From Caballeronia concitans (lineage in GTDB: Bacteria; Pseudomonadota; Gammaproteobacteria; Burkholderiales; Burkholderiaceae), in assembly GCF_001544615.1 (NCBI RefSeq), contig NZ_FCNV02000001.1:620001-684000 (forward strand): 64,000 nucleotides of DNA. The letters are read 5' to 3'. Below are positions 48,522 to 58,307 of the stretch, one piece after another. The translations under genes were made by a program, and so were the position numbers. Position 1 is the first letter of the stretch; every line of letters begins with the position of its first letter. The notes under the pieces were generated by a model. That model made no database searches and was not told where the DNA came from. It was given only the letters and a program-made list of their open reading frames with translations.

Positions 48522-48606
48522 CGCGGCTCTCTCAGGCATCTTGCCGCGCACCCGGGCGCGCCGCCACTAGGCCGTTCGGCCAATGATGCGCGCGCAAACG
48601 CGCCGC

Positions 48607-48612
48607 TATAAT
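48607..48612 (+). promoter_or_regulatory. Candidate -10 element for hemH
   Basis: TATAAT at 48607-48612, about 50 bp before the hemH ATG. A matching -35 hexamer is poor, so only the -10 box is supported. Two CCTTTCGAT direct repeats follow it in the 5' UTR. Confidence 0.4.
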
Positions 48613-48660
48613 GGCCTTCACCTTTCGATACCTTTCGATGCCTTCTGGCCGTCCTGCCCT

Positions 48661-49728
48661 ATGCGTTTCGACCTCGAGTTGCCTTCGCAGCCCAGCGCTT
48701 CACATCGCGTCGCGGTGCTGCTGATCAATCTCGGCACGCCGGACGCGCCCACGCCGCGAGCCGTGCGCAAGTATCTGGCGCAGTTTCTGTCGGACCCGCG
48801 CGTCGTCGAGATTCCGTCGTTCATCTGGCAGATCATTTTGCGCGGCGTCATCCTGCCGTTTCGCGGGCGGGCGTCGGCGAAAAAGTATGCGCAGGTCTGG
48901 CTGCCGGAAGGTTCGCCGCTGCGTGTCCATACGGAAAAGCAGGTCGAGGGATTGCGGCGGCTTTTCGCGGTAAACGACTATCAGGTGATCGTCGATTACG
49001 CGATGCGTTACGGCACGCCGGGCATCGGCGCAATGCTGAATAAACTGAAGCTCGAAGGCGCCGAACGCATTCTTCTGGTGCCGATGTATCCGCAGTATTC
49101 GTCGTCCACGACTGCAACCGCTTTCGACGACGCCTTCACCGCGCTCAAGCGCGTGCGCAACCAGCCGGAAATCCGCACGATTCGTCACTACGCGGATCAT
49201 CCGGCGTATATCGCGGCGCTCGCCGAGCAGGTCCGCGAGTACTGGCGCGTGCACGGCCAGCCGGATTTCGCCGCCGGCGACAAACTCGTGCTCAGCTTCC
49301 ACGGCGTGCCCAAGCGCACGATGGACCTGGGCGACCCGTATCACGATCAATGTCAGTTGACCGGCTCGCTGCTCGCGGCGGCGCTCGGGCTCACGCCGGT
49401 CGAATGCCGCGTGACGTTCCAGTCGCGCTTCGGCCGCGCCGAATGGCTGCAACCGTACACCGCGCCGACGCTTGCGGAACTGGGCGCGGGCGGCGTCGCG
49501 CGCGTGGACGTGTTTTGCCCCGGCTTCACGGCGGATTGCCTGGAGACGATCGAGGAAATCGGCATCGAAGTGCGCGACGAATTCCTGAAGGCGGGCGGCA
49601 AGCAGTTTCACCGTATTCCTTGCCTGAATGCATCGCCTGCGTGGATCAAGGCGCTCGGCGAAATCGCGGCACAACATCTGCAAGGGTGGCCCGTACAGGC
49701 CCCGCAACCCGCTACGGTTGCCGCCTGA
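48661..49728 (+). CDS. hemH: Ferrochelatase
   Basis: A 355-aa enzyme inserting ferrous iron into protoporphyrin IX, the last step of protoheme synthesis. The N-terminus carries [15 protein letters not shown]. The active-site His is His214 in SFHGVPKRT, and the pocket segments YPQYSSSTT and [13 protein letters not shown] are present. ATG at 48661 starts [10 protein letters not shown]; the 26-codon open extension upstream contains the promoter and is excluded. It lies between hrcA and an Hsp15-type gene. Confidence 0.96.
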   Translation: MRFDLELPSQPSASHRVAVLLINLGTPDAPTPRAVRKYLAQFLSDPRVVEIPSFIWQIILRGVILPFRGRASAKKYAQVWLPEGSPLRVHTEKQVEGLRRLFAVNDYQVIVDYAMRYGTPGIGAMLNKLKLEGAERILLVPMYPQYSSSTTATAFDDAFTALKRVRNQPEIRTIRHYADHPAYIAALAEQVREYWRVHGQPDFAAGDKLVLSFHGVPKRTMDLGDPYHDQCQLTGSLLAAALGLTPVECRVTFQSRFGRAEWLQPYTAPTLAELGAGGVARVDVFCPGFTADCLETIEEIGIEVRDEFLKAGGKQFHRIPCLNASPAWIKALGEIAAQHLQGWPVQAPQPATVAA

Positions 49729-49755
49729 ACGCGGTCGAACGCAAGAGATTCACGC

Positions 49756-50163
49756 ATGAACTACAAGATTTTGACGGAACCCGGCGCGCGTTTGCGCATC
49801 GATAAGTGGCTGTGGGCGGCGCGTTTCTTCAAAACGCGCTCGCTTGCCAGCGACGCGGTGGAGAAAGGCCGCGTGAAAATCGGCGGCGCGAACGTGAAGC
49901 CGTCGAAGGACGTGCGCGTGGGCGATATCGTCGAGATCGATATCGAGCGGCTCGTCTGGCAAGTGGAAGTGCTCGGCGTGTGCGACGTGCGCGGCCCCGC
50001 GCCGGTCGCGCAGACGCTTTACGCAGAGACGGAAGAAGGCCGCGCGAAGCGGCTCGCGGAAGCGGAGCGCCGCAAGACGTATCGGGAGCCGGCGGCCGGC
50101 ATGCAGGGCAGGCCGACGAAGCGCGATCGCCGTGTCATCGATAAATTTTCAGGTTCGGATTGA
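49756..50163 (+). CDS. hslR: Hsp15-type S4 RNA-binding protein
   Basis: A 135-aa small basic protein with an S4 RNA-binding domain (residues 14-65, LRIDKWLWAARFFKTRSLASDAVEKGRVKI) and a lysine/arginine-rich C-terminal tail. Its E. coli counterpart Hsp15 is heat-induced and rescues stalled 50S subunits that carry nascent chains. Co-location with hrcA, grpE, dnaK and dnaJ suits a heat-shock role. Its last 29 bp overlap a small ORF on the opposite strand. Confidence 0.9.
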   Translation: MNYKILTEPGARLRIDKWLWAARFFKTRSLASDAVEKGRVKIGGANVKPSKDVRVGDIVEIDIERLVWQVEVLGVCDVRGPAPVAQTLYAETEEGRAKRLAEAERRKTYREPAAGMQGRPTKRDRRVIDKFSGSD

Positions 50164-50296
50164 AGAATTCTTCGACCGTCGCGTGGACGCCGCCGTACTC
50201 GGTGGTACGGGCGGTCAGCGCACCGGACATGCAGATGGTGGTCGTCCCCGCGACAAGTACCAGGGCGACCACCGCAATGGCAAAAGTCAGTTTCAT
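50135..50296 (-). CDS. 53-aa hypothetical secreted or membrane peptide
   Basis: An unrecognised 53-residue ORF, antisense to the last 29 bp of the Hsp15-type gene. Residues 1-27 look like a signal peptide or membrane anchor (MKLTFAIAVVALVLVAGTTT...), followed by a polar segment ending EEFFNPNLKIYR, which looks like a real protein tail. GGGGGT lies just upstream of the ATG. It may be a small exported protein; function unknown. Confidence 0.55.
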   Translation of the reverse strand: MKLTFAIAVVALVLVAGTTTICMSGALTARTTEYGGVHATVEEFFNPNLKIYR

Positions 50297-50646
50297 GGTA
50301 CCCCCGGCAAGCGGGCTGAGCGGTCGAACGACCGGACGAGGTCAGGAAACGGGCGAGGCGTAAGCGGTTTGAAGCATTCGTAGGATTAGGGTATACGTGC
50401 TTCCTGCGATGCCTGTTCGAAGTGTAGGCGACGCCGTTCATTCGCTCAAACTGTTTCTCATCGCCCTGCATTACGGCGTGTTTCGGCCGTGCGCGCTTTG
50501 ATATCCGGCGCACAAAATTCGTCGGACAAAGGCTTGAAAATGTTGCCGGTGCCCCAAATTCAGCCGCTAATGCGACGAAGTGCGGACAGTCTTACGCCTG
50601 GCCGCGCTTCTCATCCGATTCACTCACAGCAATAACATTCAGCGAC
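50297..50646. other. Intergenic region upstream of grpE
   Basis: 350 bp between the small antisense ORF and grpE. It contains a strong sigma-32-type promoter for grpE at 50533-50559 and must also hold the promoter of the minus-strand peptide gene. Nothing else convincing was seen. Confidence 0.6.
50533..50559 (+). promoter_or_regulatory. Heat-shock (sigma-32) promoter of grpE
   Basis: CTTGAAA at 50533-50539, 12 bp, then CCCCAAAT at 50552-50559. This closely matches the sigma-32 consensus (CTTGAAA, spacer 11-16, CCCCATNT). It lies 88 bp before the grpE ATG. Confidence 0.85.
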
Positions 50647-51249
50647 ATGGAAAACACGCAAGAGAATTCAGCGAGCCAGAACCCGACGCCCGCCGACGAA
50701 ACCGCGCGCCAGGCCGCCGACCCGACTCAGGCAACCACGCAAGCCGCGCCGGATGCGCAGGCAGTCGCGGACGCCGCACCGCAAGCCGCTTCGAACGAAA
50801 CCGAAGCCGCGCTCGCCGAAGCGCAGGCCAAGGTGGTCGCGCTGCAGGAAGAGTTCCTGCGCGCGAAGGCGGAAACGGAAAACGTGCGCCGCCGCAGCCA
50901 GGAAGACGTGTCGAAAGCGCACAAGTTCGCCATCGAAAACTTCGCGGAAAACCTGCTGCCGGTGCTCGACAGCCTCGAAGCCGCGCTCGCCGACCAGTCG
51001 AGCGATATCGCCAAAGTGCGCGAGGGCGTCGAACTGACGCTGCGCCAGTTGACCGGCGCGCTGGAAAAGGGCCGCGTCACGGCGCTGAATCCGGTCGGCG
51101 AGAAGTTCGATCCGCATCGCCATCAGGCCATCTCGATGGTGCCGGCGGAGCAGGAGCCGAACACGGTCGTCGCCGTGCTGCAGAAGGGCTACATCATCGC
51201 CGACCGCGTGTTGCGCCCGGCGCTCGTCACCGTCGCCGCACCGAAGTAA
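50647..51249 (+). CDS. grpE: Nucleotide exchange factor GrpE
   Basis: A 200-aa cochaperone that releases ADP from DnaK and acts as its thermosensor. It has a disordered, alanine/glutamine-rich N-terminal 50 residues, a long dimerisation helix ([20 protein letters not shown]...), then the beta domain with the signature [12 protein letters not shown] and [18 protein letters not shown]. It precedes a thioredoxin-like gene and dnaK, and a sigma-32 promoter lies upstream. Confidence 0.97.
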   Translation: MENTQENSASQNPTPADETARQAADPTQATTQAAPDAQAVADAAPQAASNETEAALAEAQAKVVALQEEFLRAKAETENVRRRSQEDVSKAHKFAIENFAENLLPVLDSLEAALADQSSDIAKVREGVELTLRQLTGALEKGRVTALNPVGEKFDPHRHQAISMVPAEQEPNTVVAVLQKGYIIADRVLRPALVTVAAPK

Positions 51250-51256
51250 GACGGCC

Positions 51257-51658
51257 ATGGGCCAGATCCCGGTCGATTCCACCGCTTTTTCCGTCTTCGG
51301 AATGCAGGAACTCGACGCCGCCGGCTTCGACGCCGGCCTGGCTTCCGCCGGGGACGAACTGGCCGTGGTGTTCTTCTGGGGCCTCGACTGCTTCAACTGC
51401 GAAATCGCCAAGAAGGCGATGCTCGCGCAGCCCGACGCAATACGCGCGCTCGGGCTCAAGTGGTTCCACAGCAACGTGTACGAGCATCGCGAACTCGGCC
51501 GCCGTTTCATGCTGCACGGCGTGCCGACATGGTTCTTCTTTCACCGGGGCAAGCGGCTCGGACGCGCGACCGGGTGGCACGGCATCGCGCAGTTTGAGGC
51601 GGCGGTGAAGGCGGCGCGGGAGAAGATCGGCGAGTCGGGACAACCGAAAAAGTTATAG
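51257..51658 (+). CDS. Thioredoxin-like protein in the heat-shock operon
   Basis: A 133-aa thioredoxin-fold protein. The redox motif is C45-F-N-C48 in WGLDCFNCE, the cis-proline is Pro90 in HGVPTWFFF, and a helix follows. CFNC is unusual against CGPC of classical thioredoxins. There is no signal peptide, so it is cytoplasmic. It begins 7 bp after grpE and is followed after 153 bp by dnaK, so it is part of the grpE transcript. A role in disulfide repair during heat stress is an inference from location. Confidence 0.88.
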   Translation: MGQIPVDSTAFSVFGMQELDAAGFDAGLASAGDELAVVFFWGLDCFNCEIAKKAMLAQPDAIRALGLKWFHSNVYEHRELGRRFMLHGVPTWFFFHRGKRLGRATGWHGIAQFEAAVKAAREKIGESGQPKKL

Positions 51659-51677
51659 ACCGCATCGCATTCAGGGT

Positions 51678-51705
51678 CTTGAAAACGAAATCGGCGCTCC
51701 TATCT
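51678..51705 (+). promoter_or_regulatory. Second sigma-32-like promoter, before dnaK
   Basis: CTTGAAA at 51678-51684, 13 bp, then TCCTATCT at 51698-51705 (matching CCCCATNT at most positions). It lies 107 bp before the dnaK ATG and would allow dnaK to be induced independently of grpE. Confidence 0.7.
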
Positions 51706-51811
51706 TGCGTACAGGTATGAATTTTGGGCGTTCGGCCCGGTAAATCGGCCGCAAAAGCCGGCGTGTTCCGGCCGCAGCGCCAAAGCGATCAAAGCTAGGA
51801 GAGTATAAAAA

Positions 51812-53764
51812 ATGGGCAAAATCATTGGCATCGACCTCGGCACCACGAATTCGTGCGTGGCGCTGATGGAAGGCAATCAGGTCAAGGTCATCGAGAACTC
51901 GGAAGGCGCGCGCACCACGCCGTCGATCATCGCGTATCTGGACGACAACGAAATTCTCGTCGGCGCGCCCGCGAAGCGTCAGTCGGTCACGAACCCGAAG
52001 AACACGCTGTACGCGGTGAAGCGCCTGATCGGCCGCCGTTTCGACGAAAAGGAAGTGCAGAAGGACATCAACCTGATGCCCTATAAGATCGTCCGCCACG
52101 ACAACGGCGACGCCTGGGTCGAAGCGCATGGCAAGAACCTCGCGCCGTCGCAAGTGTCGGCCGAAGTCCTGCGCAAGATGAAGAAGACCGCTGAAGACTA
52201 CCTCGGCGAGCCGGTGACGGAAGCCGTCATCACGGTTCCGGCGTACTTCAACGACAGCCAGCGTCAGGCAACCAAGGACGCGGGCCGCATCGCCGGTCTG
52301 GAAGTGAAGCGCATCATCAACGAGCCGACGGCAGCCGCGCTCGCGTTCGGTCTCGACAAGGCCGAAAAGGGCGACCGCAAGATCGCCGTGTTCGACCTGG
52401 GCGGCGGCACGTTCGACATCTCGATCATCGAAATCGCGGATGTGGACGGCGAAATGCAGTTCGAAGTGCTCTCGACGAACGGCGACACGTTCCTGGGCGG
52501 TGAAGACTTCGACCAGCGCATCATCGATTACATCATCGGCGAGTTCAAGAAGGAGCAGGGCGTCGATCTGTCGAAAGACGTGCTCGCGCTGCAACGCCTG
52601 AAGGAAGCCGCTGAAAAGGCGAAGATCGAACTGTCGTCCACGGCTCAGACCGACATCAACCTGCCGTACATCACGGCGGATGCGACCGGTCCGAAGCACT
52701 TGAACCTCAAGTTCACCCGCGCCAAGCTCGAAGCGCTCGTGGAAGAGCTGATCGAACGCACGATCGAACCGTGCCGCATCGCGATCAAGGACGCGGGCGT
52801 GAAGGTCGGCGAAATCGACGACGTGATTCTCGTCGGCGGCATGACGCGCATGCCGAAGGTGCAGGAAAAGGTGAAGGAGTTCTTCGGCAAGGAACCGCGC
52901 CGTGACGTGAACCCGGACGAAGCCGTGGCGGTTGGCGCTGCGATTCAGGGTCAGGTTCTGTCGGGCGACCGCAAGGACGTTCTGCTGCTCGACGTGACGC
53001 CTCTGTCGCTCGGCATCGAGACGCTCGGCGGCGTGATGACGAAGATGATCAACAAGAACACCACGATCCCGACGAAGCACTCGCAAGTGTATTCGACGGC
53101 GGACGACAACCAGGGCGCCGTGACGATCAAGGTGTTCCAGGGCGAGCGTGAAATGGCCGCGGGCAACAAGCTGCTCGGCGAATTCAACCTCGAAGGCATT
53201 CCGCCCGCACCGCGCGGCGTGCCGCAGATCGAAGTGACCTTCGACATCGACGCGAACGGCATTCTGCACGTCGGCGCGAAGGACAAGGCGACGGGCAAGG
53301 AAAACAAGATCACCATCAAGGCGAACTCGGGTCTGACGGACGCCGAAATCGACAAGATGGTGAAGGACGCCGAAGCCAACGCCGAGGAAGATCACAAGCT
53401 GCGCGAACTCGCGGATGCCCGCAACCAGGGCGACGCGCTGGTCCACAGCACGAAGAAGGCGGTCGCGGAGTACGGCGACAAGGTCGACGCTTCGGAAATG
53501 GAAAAGATCGAAGCCGCGCTGAAGGATCTCGAAGACGCGTTGAAGAACTCGTCGAGCGACAAGGCCACGATCGAAGCGAAGGTCGAGGCGCTGGCTCAGG
53601 CTTCGCAAAAGCTCGGCGAAAAGATGTACGCCGACATGCAGGCACAGCAAGGCGCGGCCGGTGCGGCAGCGGGTGCGGCCGGCGCGGAAGCGGCATCGGC
53701 TGGTGCGAGCCAGCAGCATGACGATGTCGTCGACGCCGACTTCAAGGAAGTGAAGAAGGACTAA
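51812..53764 (+). CDS. dnaK: Molecular chaperone DnaK (Hsp70)
   Basis: A 650-aa ATP-dependent chaperone. It starts [21 protein letters not shown]; the ATPase domain carries [16 protein letters not shown] and [11 protein letters not shown], and the substrate domain starts near residue 390 with [18 protein letters not shown]. An alanine/glycine-rich linker precedes the typical [13 protein letters not shown] tail. AGGAGAG upstream supports the start. It is followed by dnaJ after 263 bp. Confidence 0.99.
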   Translation: MGKIIGIDLGTTNSCVALMEGNQVKVIENSEGARTTPSIIAYLDDNEILVGAPAKRQSVTNPKNTLYAVKRLIGRRFDEKEVQKDINLMPYKIVRHDNGDAWVEAHGKNLAPSQVSAEVLRKMKKTAEDYLGEPVTEAVITVPAYFNDSQRQATKDAGRIAGLEVKRIINEPTAAALAFGLDKAEKGDRKIAVFDLGGGTFDISIIEIADVDGEMQFEVLSTNGDTFLGGEDFDQRIIDYIIGEFKKEQGVDLSKDVLALQRLKEAAEKAKIELSSTAQTDINLPYITADATGPKHLNLKFTRAKLEALVEELIERTIEPCRIAIKDAGVKVGEIDDVILVGGMTRMPKVQEKVKEFFGKEPRRDVNPDEAVAVGAAIQGQVLSGDRKDVLLLDVTPLSLGIETLGGVMTKMINKNTTIPTKHSQVYSTADDNQGAVTIKVFQGEREMAAGNKLLGEFNLEGIPPAPRGVPQIEVTFDIDANGILHVGAKDKATGKENKITIKANSGLTDAEIDKMVKDAEANAEEDHKLRELADARNQGDALVHSTKKAVAEYGDKVDASEMEKIEAALKDLEDALKNSSSDKATIEAKVEALAQASQKLGEKMYADMQAQQGAAGAAAGAAGAEAASAGASQQHDDVVDADFKEVKKD

Positions 53765-53770
53765 GCCGCA

Positions 53771-53800
53771 GGGCGCGTGGATGGCAACGTTCACGCGCCC
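53771..53800 (+). repeat. Hairpin after dnaK
   Basis: GGGCGCGTG and CACGCGCCC pair over 9 bp with a 12-nt loop, 7 bp after the dnaK stop. There is no T-run, so it might be a partial terminator or an mRNA-stabilising stem that sets the dnaK to dnaJ ratio. Confidence 0.5.
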
Positions 53801-54027
53801 GCGGTCTTTCGCGCGGTACACGGCGCGAACAGGACCGGGACGCGTCGAGCGTCTAACGTGGAACGCGCCTGGCGAGCTTTTCGGCTCCCCGGGCACGTTG
53901 TTTTTTTGGGGCGTCTTGCTCTCAGCGGAAGTCGAGCCGGGCAGGGCGTCAGAGGTTACGCGCGGATCATTGATCCGAGGCATCTGACAGGAACCGTCGC
54001 GGCCAAGCGCGGCGGCATGGAACCGAC

Positions 54028-55164
54028 ATGGCGAAACGGGATTACTACGACGTTCTGGGCGTCGCAAAGAACGCGAGCGACGACGAGATCAAGAAGGCGT
54101 ATCGCAAGCTCGCGATGAAGTATCACCCTGACCGCAATCCGGACAACAAGAAGGCGGAAGAGAATTTCAAGGAGGCCAAGGAAGCCTACGAAATGCTCTC
54201 CGACCAGCAGAAGCGCGCCGCGTACGACCAGTACGGTCACGCGGGCGTCGATCCGAACATGGCAGGGGCGGGCGCGCAAGGCTTCGGCGGATTCGCCGAT
54301 GCTTTCGGCGACATCTTCGGCGACATCTTCGGACAGACGGCGGGCGCGGGTGCGCGCGGCGGACGCGGCGGCCCACAGGTGTATCGCGGCGCGGATCTTC
54401 GCTACAGCATGGAGATCACGCTCGAACAGGCCGCGCACGGCTACGACACGCAAATCCGCGTGCCGAGCTGGAGCAACTGCAATGTCTGTCACGGTTCGGG
54501 CGCGAAGCCGGGCACCAAGCCGGAAACCTGCCCGACGTGTCACGGCCAGGGCCAGGTGCGGATGTCGCAGGGCTTTTTCAGCATCCAGCAGACGTGTCCG
54601 AAGTGTCACGGCAGCGGCACGTATGTCCCCGAGCCCTGCACGAACTGCCACGGCGCGGGCAAGGTGAAGGAAACGAAGACGCTGGAAGTGAAGATTCCGG
54701 CGGGCATCGACGACGGCATGCGCATCCGCTCGGCCGGCAACGGCGAGCCGGGCATCAACGGCGGGCCGAACGGCGACTTGTATGTGGAGATCCACATCAA
54801 GCAGCACGCGGTGTTCGAGCGCGACGGCGACGACCTGCATTGCCAGATGCCGATTCCGTTCACGACGGCGGCGCTCGGCGGCGAGATCGAAGTGCCGACG
54901 CTCGCGGGCCGCGCGAGCTTCACGGTGCCAGAAGGCACGCAGTCGGGCAAGACGTTCCGTCTGCGCGGCAAGGGCATCAAGGGTTTGCGGTCGAGCATCG
55001 CGGGCGATCTCTACGTGCACGTGCAGGTGGAAACGCCGGTCAAGCTCACCGAGCAGCAGCGCGACTTGCTCAAGCAGTTCGAGAAGTCGCTGTCGGAAGG
55101 CGGCGCGCGGCATAGTCCGCAAAGCAAGAGCTGGTTCGATCGCGTGAAGAGTTTCTTCGACTGA
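54028..55164 (+). CDS. dnaJ: Chaperone protein DnaJ (Hsp40)
   Basis: A 378-aa cochaperone stimulating the DnaK ATPase. The J domain (residues 1-70) has HPD at 33-35. A Gly/Phe region follows ([17 protein letters not shown]), then four zinc-binding repeats ([32 protein letters not shown]) and the C-terminal substrate domains. Full-length class A DnaJ. It follows dnaK in the usual order. Confidence 0.98.
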   Translation: MAKRDYYDVLGVAKNASDDEIKKAYRKLAMKYHPDRNPDNKKAEENFKEAKEAYEMLSDQQKRAAYDQYGHAGVDPNMAGAGAQGFGGFADAFGDIFGDIFGQTAGAGARGGRGGPQVYRGADLRYSMEITLEQAAHGYDTQIRVPSWSNCNVCHGSGAKPGTKPETCPTCHGQGQVRMSQGFFSIQQTCPKCHGSGTYVPEPCTNCHGAGKVKETKTLEVKIPAGIDDGMRIRSAGNGEPGINGGPNGDLYVEIHIKQHAVFERDGDDLHCQMPIPFTTAALGGEIEVPTLAGRASFTVPEGTQSGKTFRLRGKGIKGLRSSIAGDLYVHVQVETPVKLTEQQRDLLKQFEKSLSEGGARHSPQSKSWFDRVKSFFD

Positions 55165-55202
55165 CGCGCCCTGTCGAACAGGCAGTGACGCATCATGCGA
55201 GC

Positions 55203-56999
55203 ATGGCCATGAAGATCGAAGCACGCAGCGCGGTGTTCGCGCTGCTCGACGATTGCGACGCGACCGCCGAAAGGCGGTCGAGTCGTTTGTACGCGGACTT
55301 CTCGCACGAGCACGTCTGCGAGGACGGGCGCGCGCTCGATGCGGTGTGCGCCGCGATCGAACGCGATTTGCGCGACGGAATGCATGCGGTCGTCGTCGCG
55401 GATTACGAGTTCGGGCGCAATCTCCAGTTCGGCGAAATCGGGCGCGGCGGCGATCATGCGTTGCGCGTGCTGATGTTCCGCTCGTGCTCGGTGATGTCCC
55501 GCGACGAAGCGACCGCCTGGCTCGCGTCGTCGCCCGGTTCGGACGAGGTCGCGGGCGTGGCGGGCATCGAGCCGAGCATCACGCGCGACGAGTTCGACGC
55601 GGCCATCGCCGCCGTGCACGAAGCGCTGATCGAAGGCGAGTCGTATCAGATCAACTTCACGTACCGGCTCGCGTTCGATGTCTTCGGCACGCCGCTCGCG
55701 CTGTATCGGCGGTTGCGCGAGCGTCAGCCGGTGCGGTATGGCGCGTTGATCGCGTTGCCGGACGGGCGGGCGGTGGTCTCGTGCTCGCCGGAGCTTTTCA
55801 TCGAAAAGCATGGCGACGTGTTGCGCGCCCGGCCGATGAAAGGCACCGCGCCGCGCGACACCGATCCCGCCGCGCTCCACGACGATCCCAAGAATCGCGC
55901 GGAAAACGTGATGATCGTCGACCTGCTGCGCAACGACATTTCGCGCGTCGCGGTCACGGGATCGGTGCACGTGCCGGCGCTCTTTTCCGTCGAGCCGTAT
56001 GCGTCCGTGTGGCAGATGACATCGACGGTGGAGGCGCGCGTCGTGCCGGGCACGCCGTTCGCCGCGATCATGCGCGCGCTGTTTCCATGCGGGTCGATTA
56101 CCGGCGCGCCGAAGTACCGCACGATGCAGCTCATCGACGAGATCGAAAGCACGCCGCGCGGACTCTATACCGGCGCGATCGGCTGGCTCGATGCAAGCGG
56201 CGACTTTTGCCTCTCGGTCGCGATTCGCACGCTGGTCATCGACGCGGCGGGCGAGCGCGGCGTGCTCGGCATTGGCGCGGGCATCGTGCTGGATAGCATC
56301 GCCGAAAGCGAGTACGAAGAGTGTCTGCTGAAAGCGCGCTTCCTGACCGGCGCGGATCCCGGCTTCGAACTGTTCGAGACAACCTACGCCACGCGCGACG
56401 AACACGTGCGCCACTACGCGCGGCATATCGCGCGGCTCGCGCAAAGCGCGGCGTATCTCGGTTTCGCGTTCGACGAGCGCGAACTCGATGCCGAAGTCGC
56501 GCGGCATTGCGCGGCCTTCGAGGCGGGGAAGGCGTATCGCTTGCGCATTGCGCTCGACAAGCGCGGACGCATCGCGATGACGAGCGCGCCACTGGCGCCG
56601 TTGTCATCGGATACGGTCGATGTGATGCTCGCGTCGGATCACGGCTTTACGGCGCAGTCGTCGCGCGACGTGCTGCTTCGTCACAAGACGACGCGCCGCG
56701 CCGACTACGATCGCGCGTGGAAGGCTGCCGAAGCGGCAGGCGCGTTCGACATGCTCTTCACCAACGAGCGCGGCGAACTCACCGAAGGCGGCCGTTCGAG
56801 CGTGTTCGCCAAGCTCGACGGCGCGTGGTGGACGCCGCCCATCGACGCCGGCGTGCTGCCGGGCGTGATGCGCGCGGTGCTGATCGAAGAGCTTGGCGCG
56901 CAGGAACGCGCGCTGATGCCCGCCGATCTGGACCGCGCCGAAGACCTGCTCATCAGCAATGCGCTGCGCGGCGCGGTCAAAGCCCGTCTCAGGCGCTAG
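55203..56999 (+). CDS. pabB: PabB-PabC fusion: aminodeoxychorismate synthase component I and lyase
   Basis: A fused enzyme of about 598 aa making p-aminobenzoate for folate. Residues 1-330 are the chorismate-binding domain (INFTYRLAFDV, PMKGTAPRDTDP, MRALFPCGSITGAPKYRTM, and GAGIVLDSIAESEYEE). From about residue 345 the class IV PLP aminotransferase-like lyase follows (ETTYATRDEHVRHYARHIARL, FTNERGELTEGGRSSVF, GVLPGVMR). The ATG at 55203 is preferred over a GTG at 55185; an ATG at 55209 is also possible. It begins 38 bp after dnaJ. The glutamine amidotransferase pabA is not here. Confidence 0.93.
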   Translation: MAMKIEARSAVFALLDDCDATAERRSSRLYADFSHEHVCEDGRALDAVCAAIERDLRDGMHAVVVADYEFGRNLQFGEIGRGGDHALRVLMFRSCSVMSRDEATAWLASSPGSDEVAGVAGIEPSITRDEFDAAIAAVHEALIEGESYQINFTYRLAFDVFGTPLALYRRLRERQPVRYGALIALPDGRAVVSCSPELFIEKHGDVLRARPMKGTAPRDTDPAALHDDPKNRAENVMIVDLLRNDISRVAVTGSVHVPALFSVEPYASVWQMTSTVEARVVPGTPFAAIMRALFPCGSITGAPKYRTMQLIDEIESTPRGLYTGAIGWLDASGDFCLSVAIRTLVIDAAGERGVLGIGAGIVLDSIAESEYEECLLKARFLTGADPGFELFETTYATRDEHVRHYARHIARLAQSAAYLGFAFDERELDAEVARHCAAFEAGKAYRLRIALDKRGRIAMTSAPLAPLSSDTVDVMLASDHGFTAQSSRDVLLRHKTTRRADYDRAWKAAEAAGAFDMLFTNERGELTEGGRSSVFAKLDGAWWTPPIDAGVLPGVMRAVLIEELGAQERALMPADLDRAEDLLISNALRGAVKARLRR

Positions 57000-57009
57000 A
57001 TCGAGCGCA

Positions 57010-58158
57010 TCACCACTCCGCCACGCTTCCGTCCGCGTGACGCCACACCGGATTGCGCCAGCGGTGCCCGATCTTCGCCATCTCGCGCACCTTCTCCTCG
57101 TTCACTTCGATGCCGAGCCCCGGCCCCTGCGGAATCGACACCATGCCGTCGTCGTACTTGAAGACCTCCGGATTCTTGATGTAGTCGAGCAGATCGTTGC
57201 CCGTGTTGTAGTGGATGCCTAAGCTCTGTTCCTGGATGAACGCGTTGTAGCTGACGGCATCGATCTGCAGGCACGTGGCGAGCGCGATCGGGCCGAGCGG
57301 GCAATGCAGCGCGAGCGCGACGTCATACGCTTCGGCCATCGACGCGATCTTGCGGCATTCGGTCAGCCCGCCCGCATGGGATGCGTCCGGCTGAATGATA
57401 TCGACGTACCCGCCCGCCAGAATGTGCTTGAAGTCCCAGCGCGAATAGAGCCGCTCGCCGAGCGCGATCGGCGTGCTCGTCTGATTGACGATATCGCGCA
57501 ACGCCTCGACGTTCTCCGAGAGCACCGGCTCTTCGATGAACATGAGCTTGTACGGATCGAGTTCACGCGCGAGGACCTTCGCCATCGGCTTGTGCACGCG
57601 GCCATGAAAGTCCACGCCGATGCCCACGTTCGGCCCAACGGCCTCGCGCACCGCGCGCACGTTGTCGATCACGCCCTGCACCTTGTCGAACGTGTCGATC
57701 ATCTGCAGCTCTTCGGAGCCGTTCATCTTCACGGCCTTGAAGCCGCGTTCGACGACGGCGCGCGCGTTGTTCGCGACATCGCTCGGACGGTCGCCGCCGA
57801 TCCACGAATATACCTTGATCTTGTCGCGCACCTGGCCGCCGAGCAGCGCGTGGATCGGCACGCCATGATGCTTGCCGAGGATGTCCCACAGCGCCTGATC
57901 CACGCCCGCGATCGCGCTCATGCCGATAGGCCCGCCGCGATAAAAGCCCGAGCGATACATCACTTGCCACAGGTCTTCGATATGGCGCGGATCTTTTCCG
58001 ACCAGATAGTCGGCAAGCTCGTCGACGGCGGCGGCCACCGTATGCGCGCGTCCTTCGACGACAGGCTCGCCCCAGCCCGTGATGCCTTCGTCCGTTTCGA
58101 TCTTGAGGAAGCACCAGCGTGGCGGAACGATGAACGTTTCGAGTTTCGTGATTTTCAT
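57010..58158 (-). CDS. dgoD: D-galactonate dehydratase
   Basis: A 382-aa enolase-superfamily enzyme dehydrating D-galactonate to 2-keto-3-deoxygalactonate. The mandelate-racemase N-terminal domain is followed by the barrel with [25 protein letters not shown] and [14 protein letters not shown] metal ligands and the late [14 protein letters not shown]. Length matches DgoD. It is divergent from a GntR-type regulator that presumably controls it. The kinase and aldolase genes of the pathway are not in this window. Confidence 0.95.
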   Translation of the reverse strand: MKITKLETFIVPPRWCFLKIETDEGITGWGEPVVEGRAHTVAAAVDELADYLVGKDPRHIEDLWQVMYRSGFYRGGPIGMSAIAGVDQALWDILGKHHGVPIHALLGGQVRDKIKVYSWIGGDRPSDVANNARAVVERGFKAVKMNGSEELQMIDTFDKVQGVIDNVRAVREAVGPNVGIGVDFHGRVHKPMAKVLARELDPYKLMFIEEPVLSENVEALRDIVNQTSTPIALGERLYSRWDFKHILAGGYVDIIQPDASHAGGLTECRKIASMAEAYDVALALHCPLGPIALATCLQIDAVSYNAFIQEQSLGIHYNTGNDLLDYIKNPEVFKYDDGMVSIPQGPGLGIEVNEEKVREMAKIGHRWRNPVWRHADGSVAEW

Positions 58159-58211
58159 TGCGTGTCTCCTACCGAGGGGCTCTCATGGTAGCAAAAAGCC
58201 GGGCTTCCGTC

Positions 58212-58226
58212 CTATTAATAGTATTA
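58212..58226. promoter_or_regulatory. Candidate operator between dgoD and its regulator
   Basis: Overlapping palindromes CTATTAATAG (58212-58221) and TAATAGTATTA (58216-58226) in an AT-rich patch that stands out in the GC-rich 149-bp divergent gap. Location suggests the binding site of the GntR/FadR-type regulator. No direct match to a published operator is claimed. Confidence 0.5.
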
Positions 58227-58307
58227 TTGGGCTAGGAGCAGCGTTCGGCCGGCCAATCAGATATCCGATAATCGCGCCCGTCCCTTTAGCACGACGAGGA
58301 GTTCACC

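Noticed and set aside
47307-51811. CIRCE (HrcA operator) near hrcA, grpE or dnaK
   Set aside because: No TTAGCACTC-N9-GAGTGCTAA or close variant was seen in these gaps.
51671-54067. A 798-codon frame antisense to dnaK
   Set aside because: A frequently seen shadow of dnaK in GC-rich genomes; no sequence of its own worth keeping.
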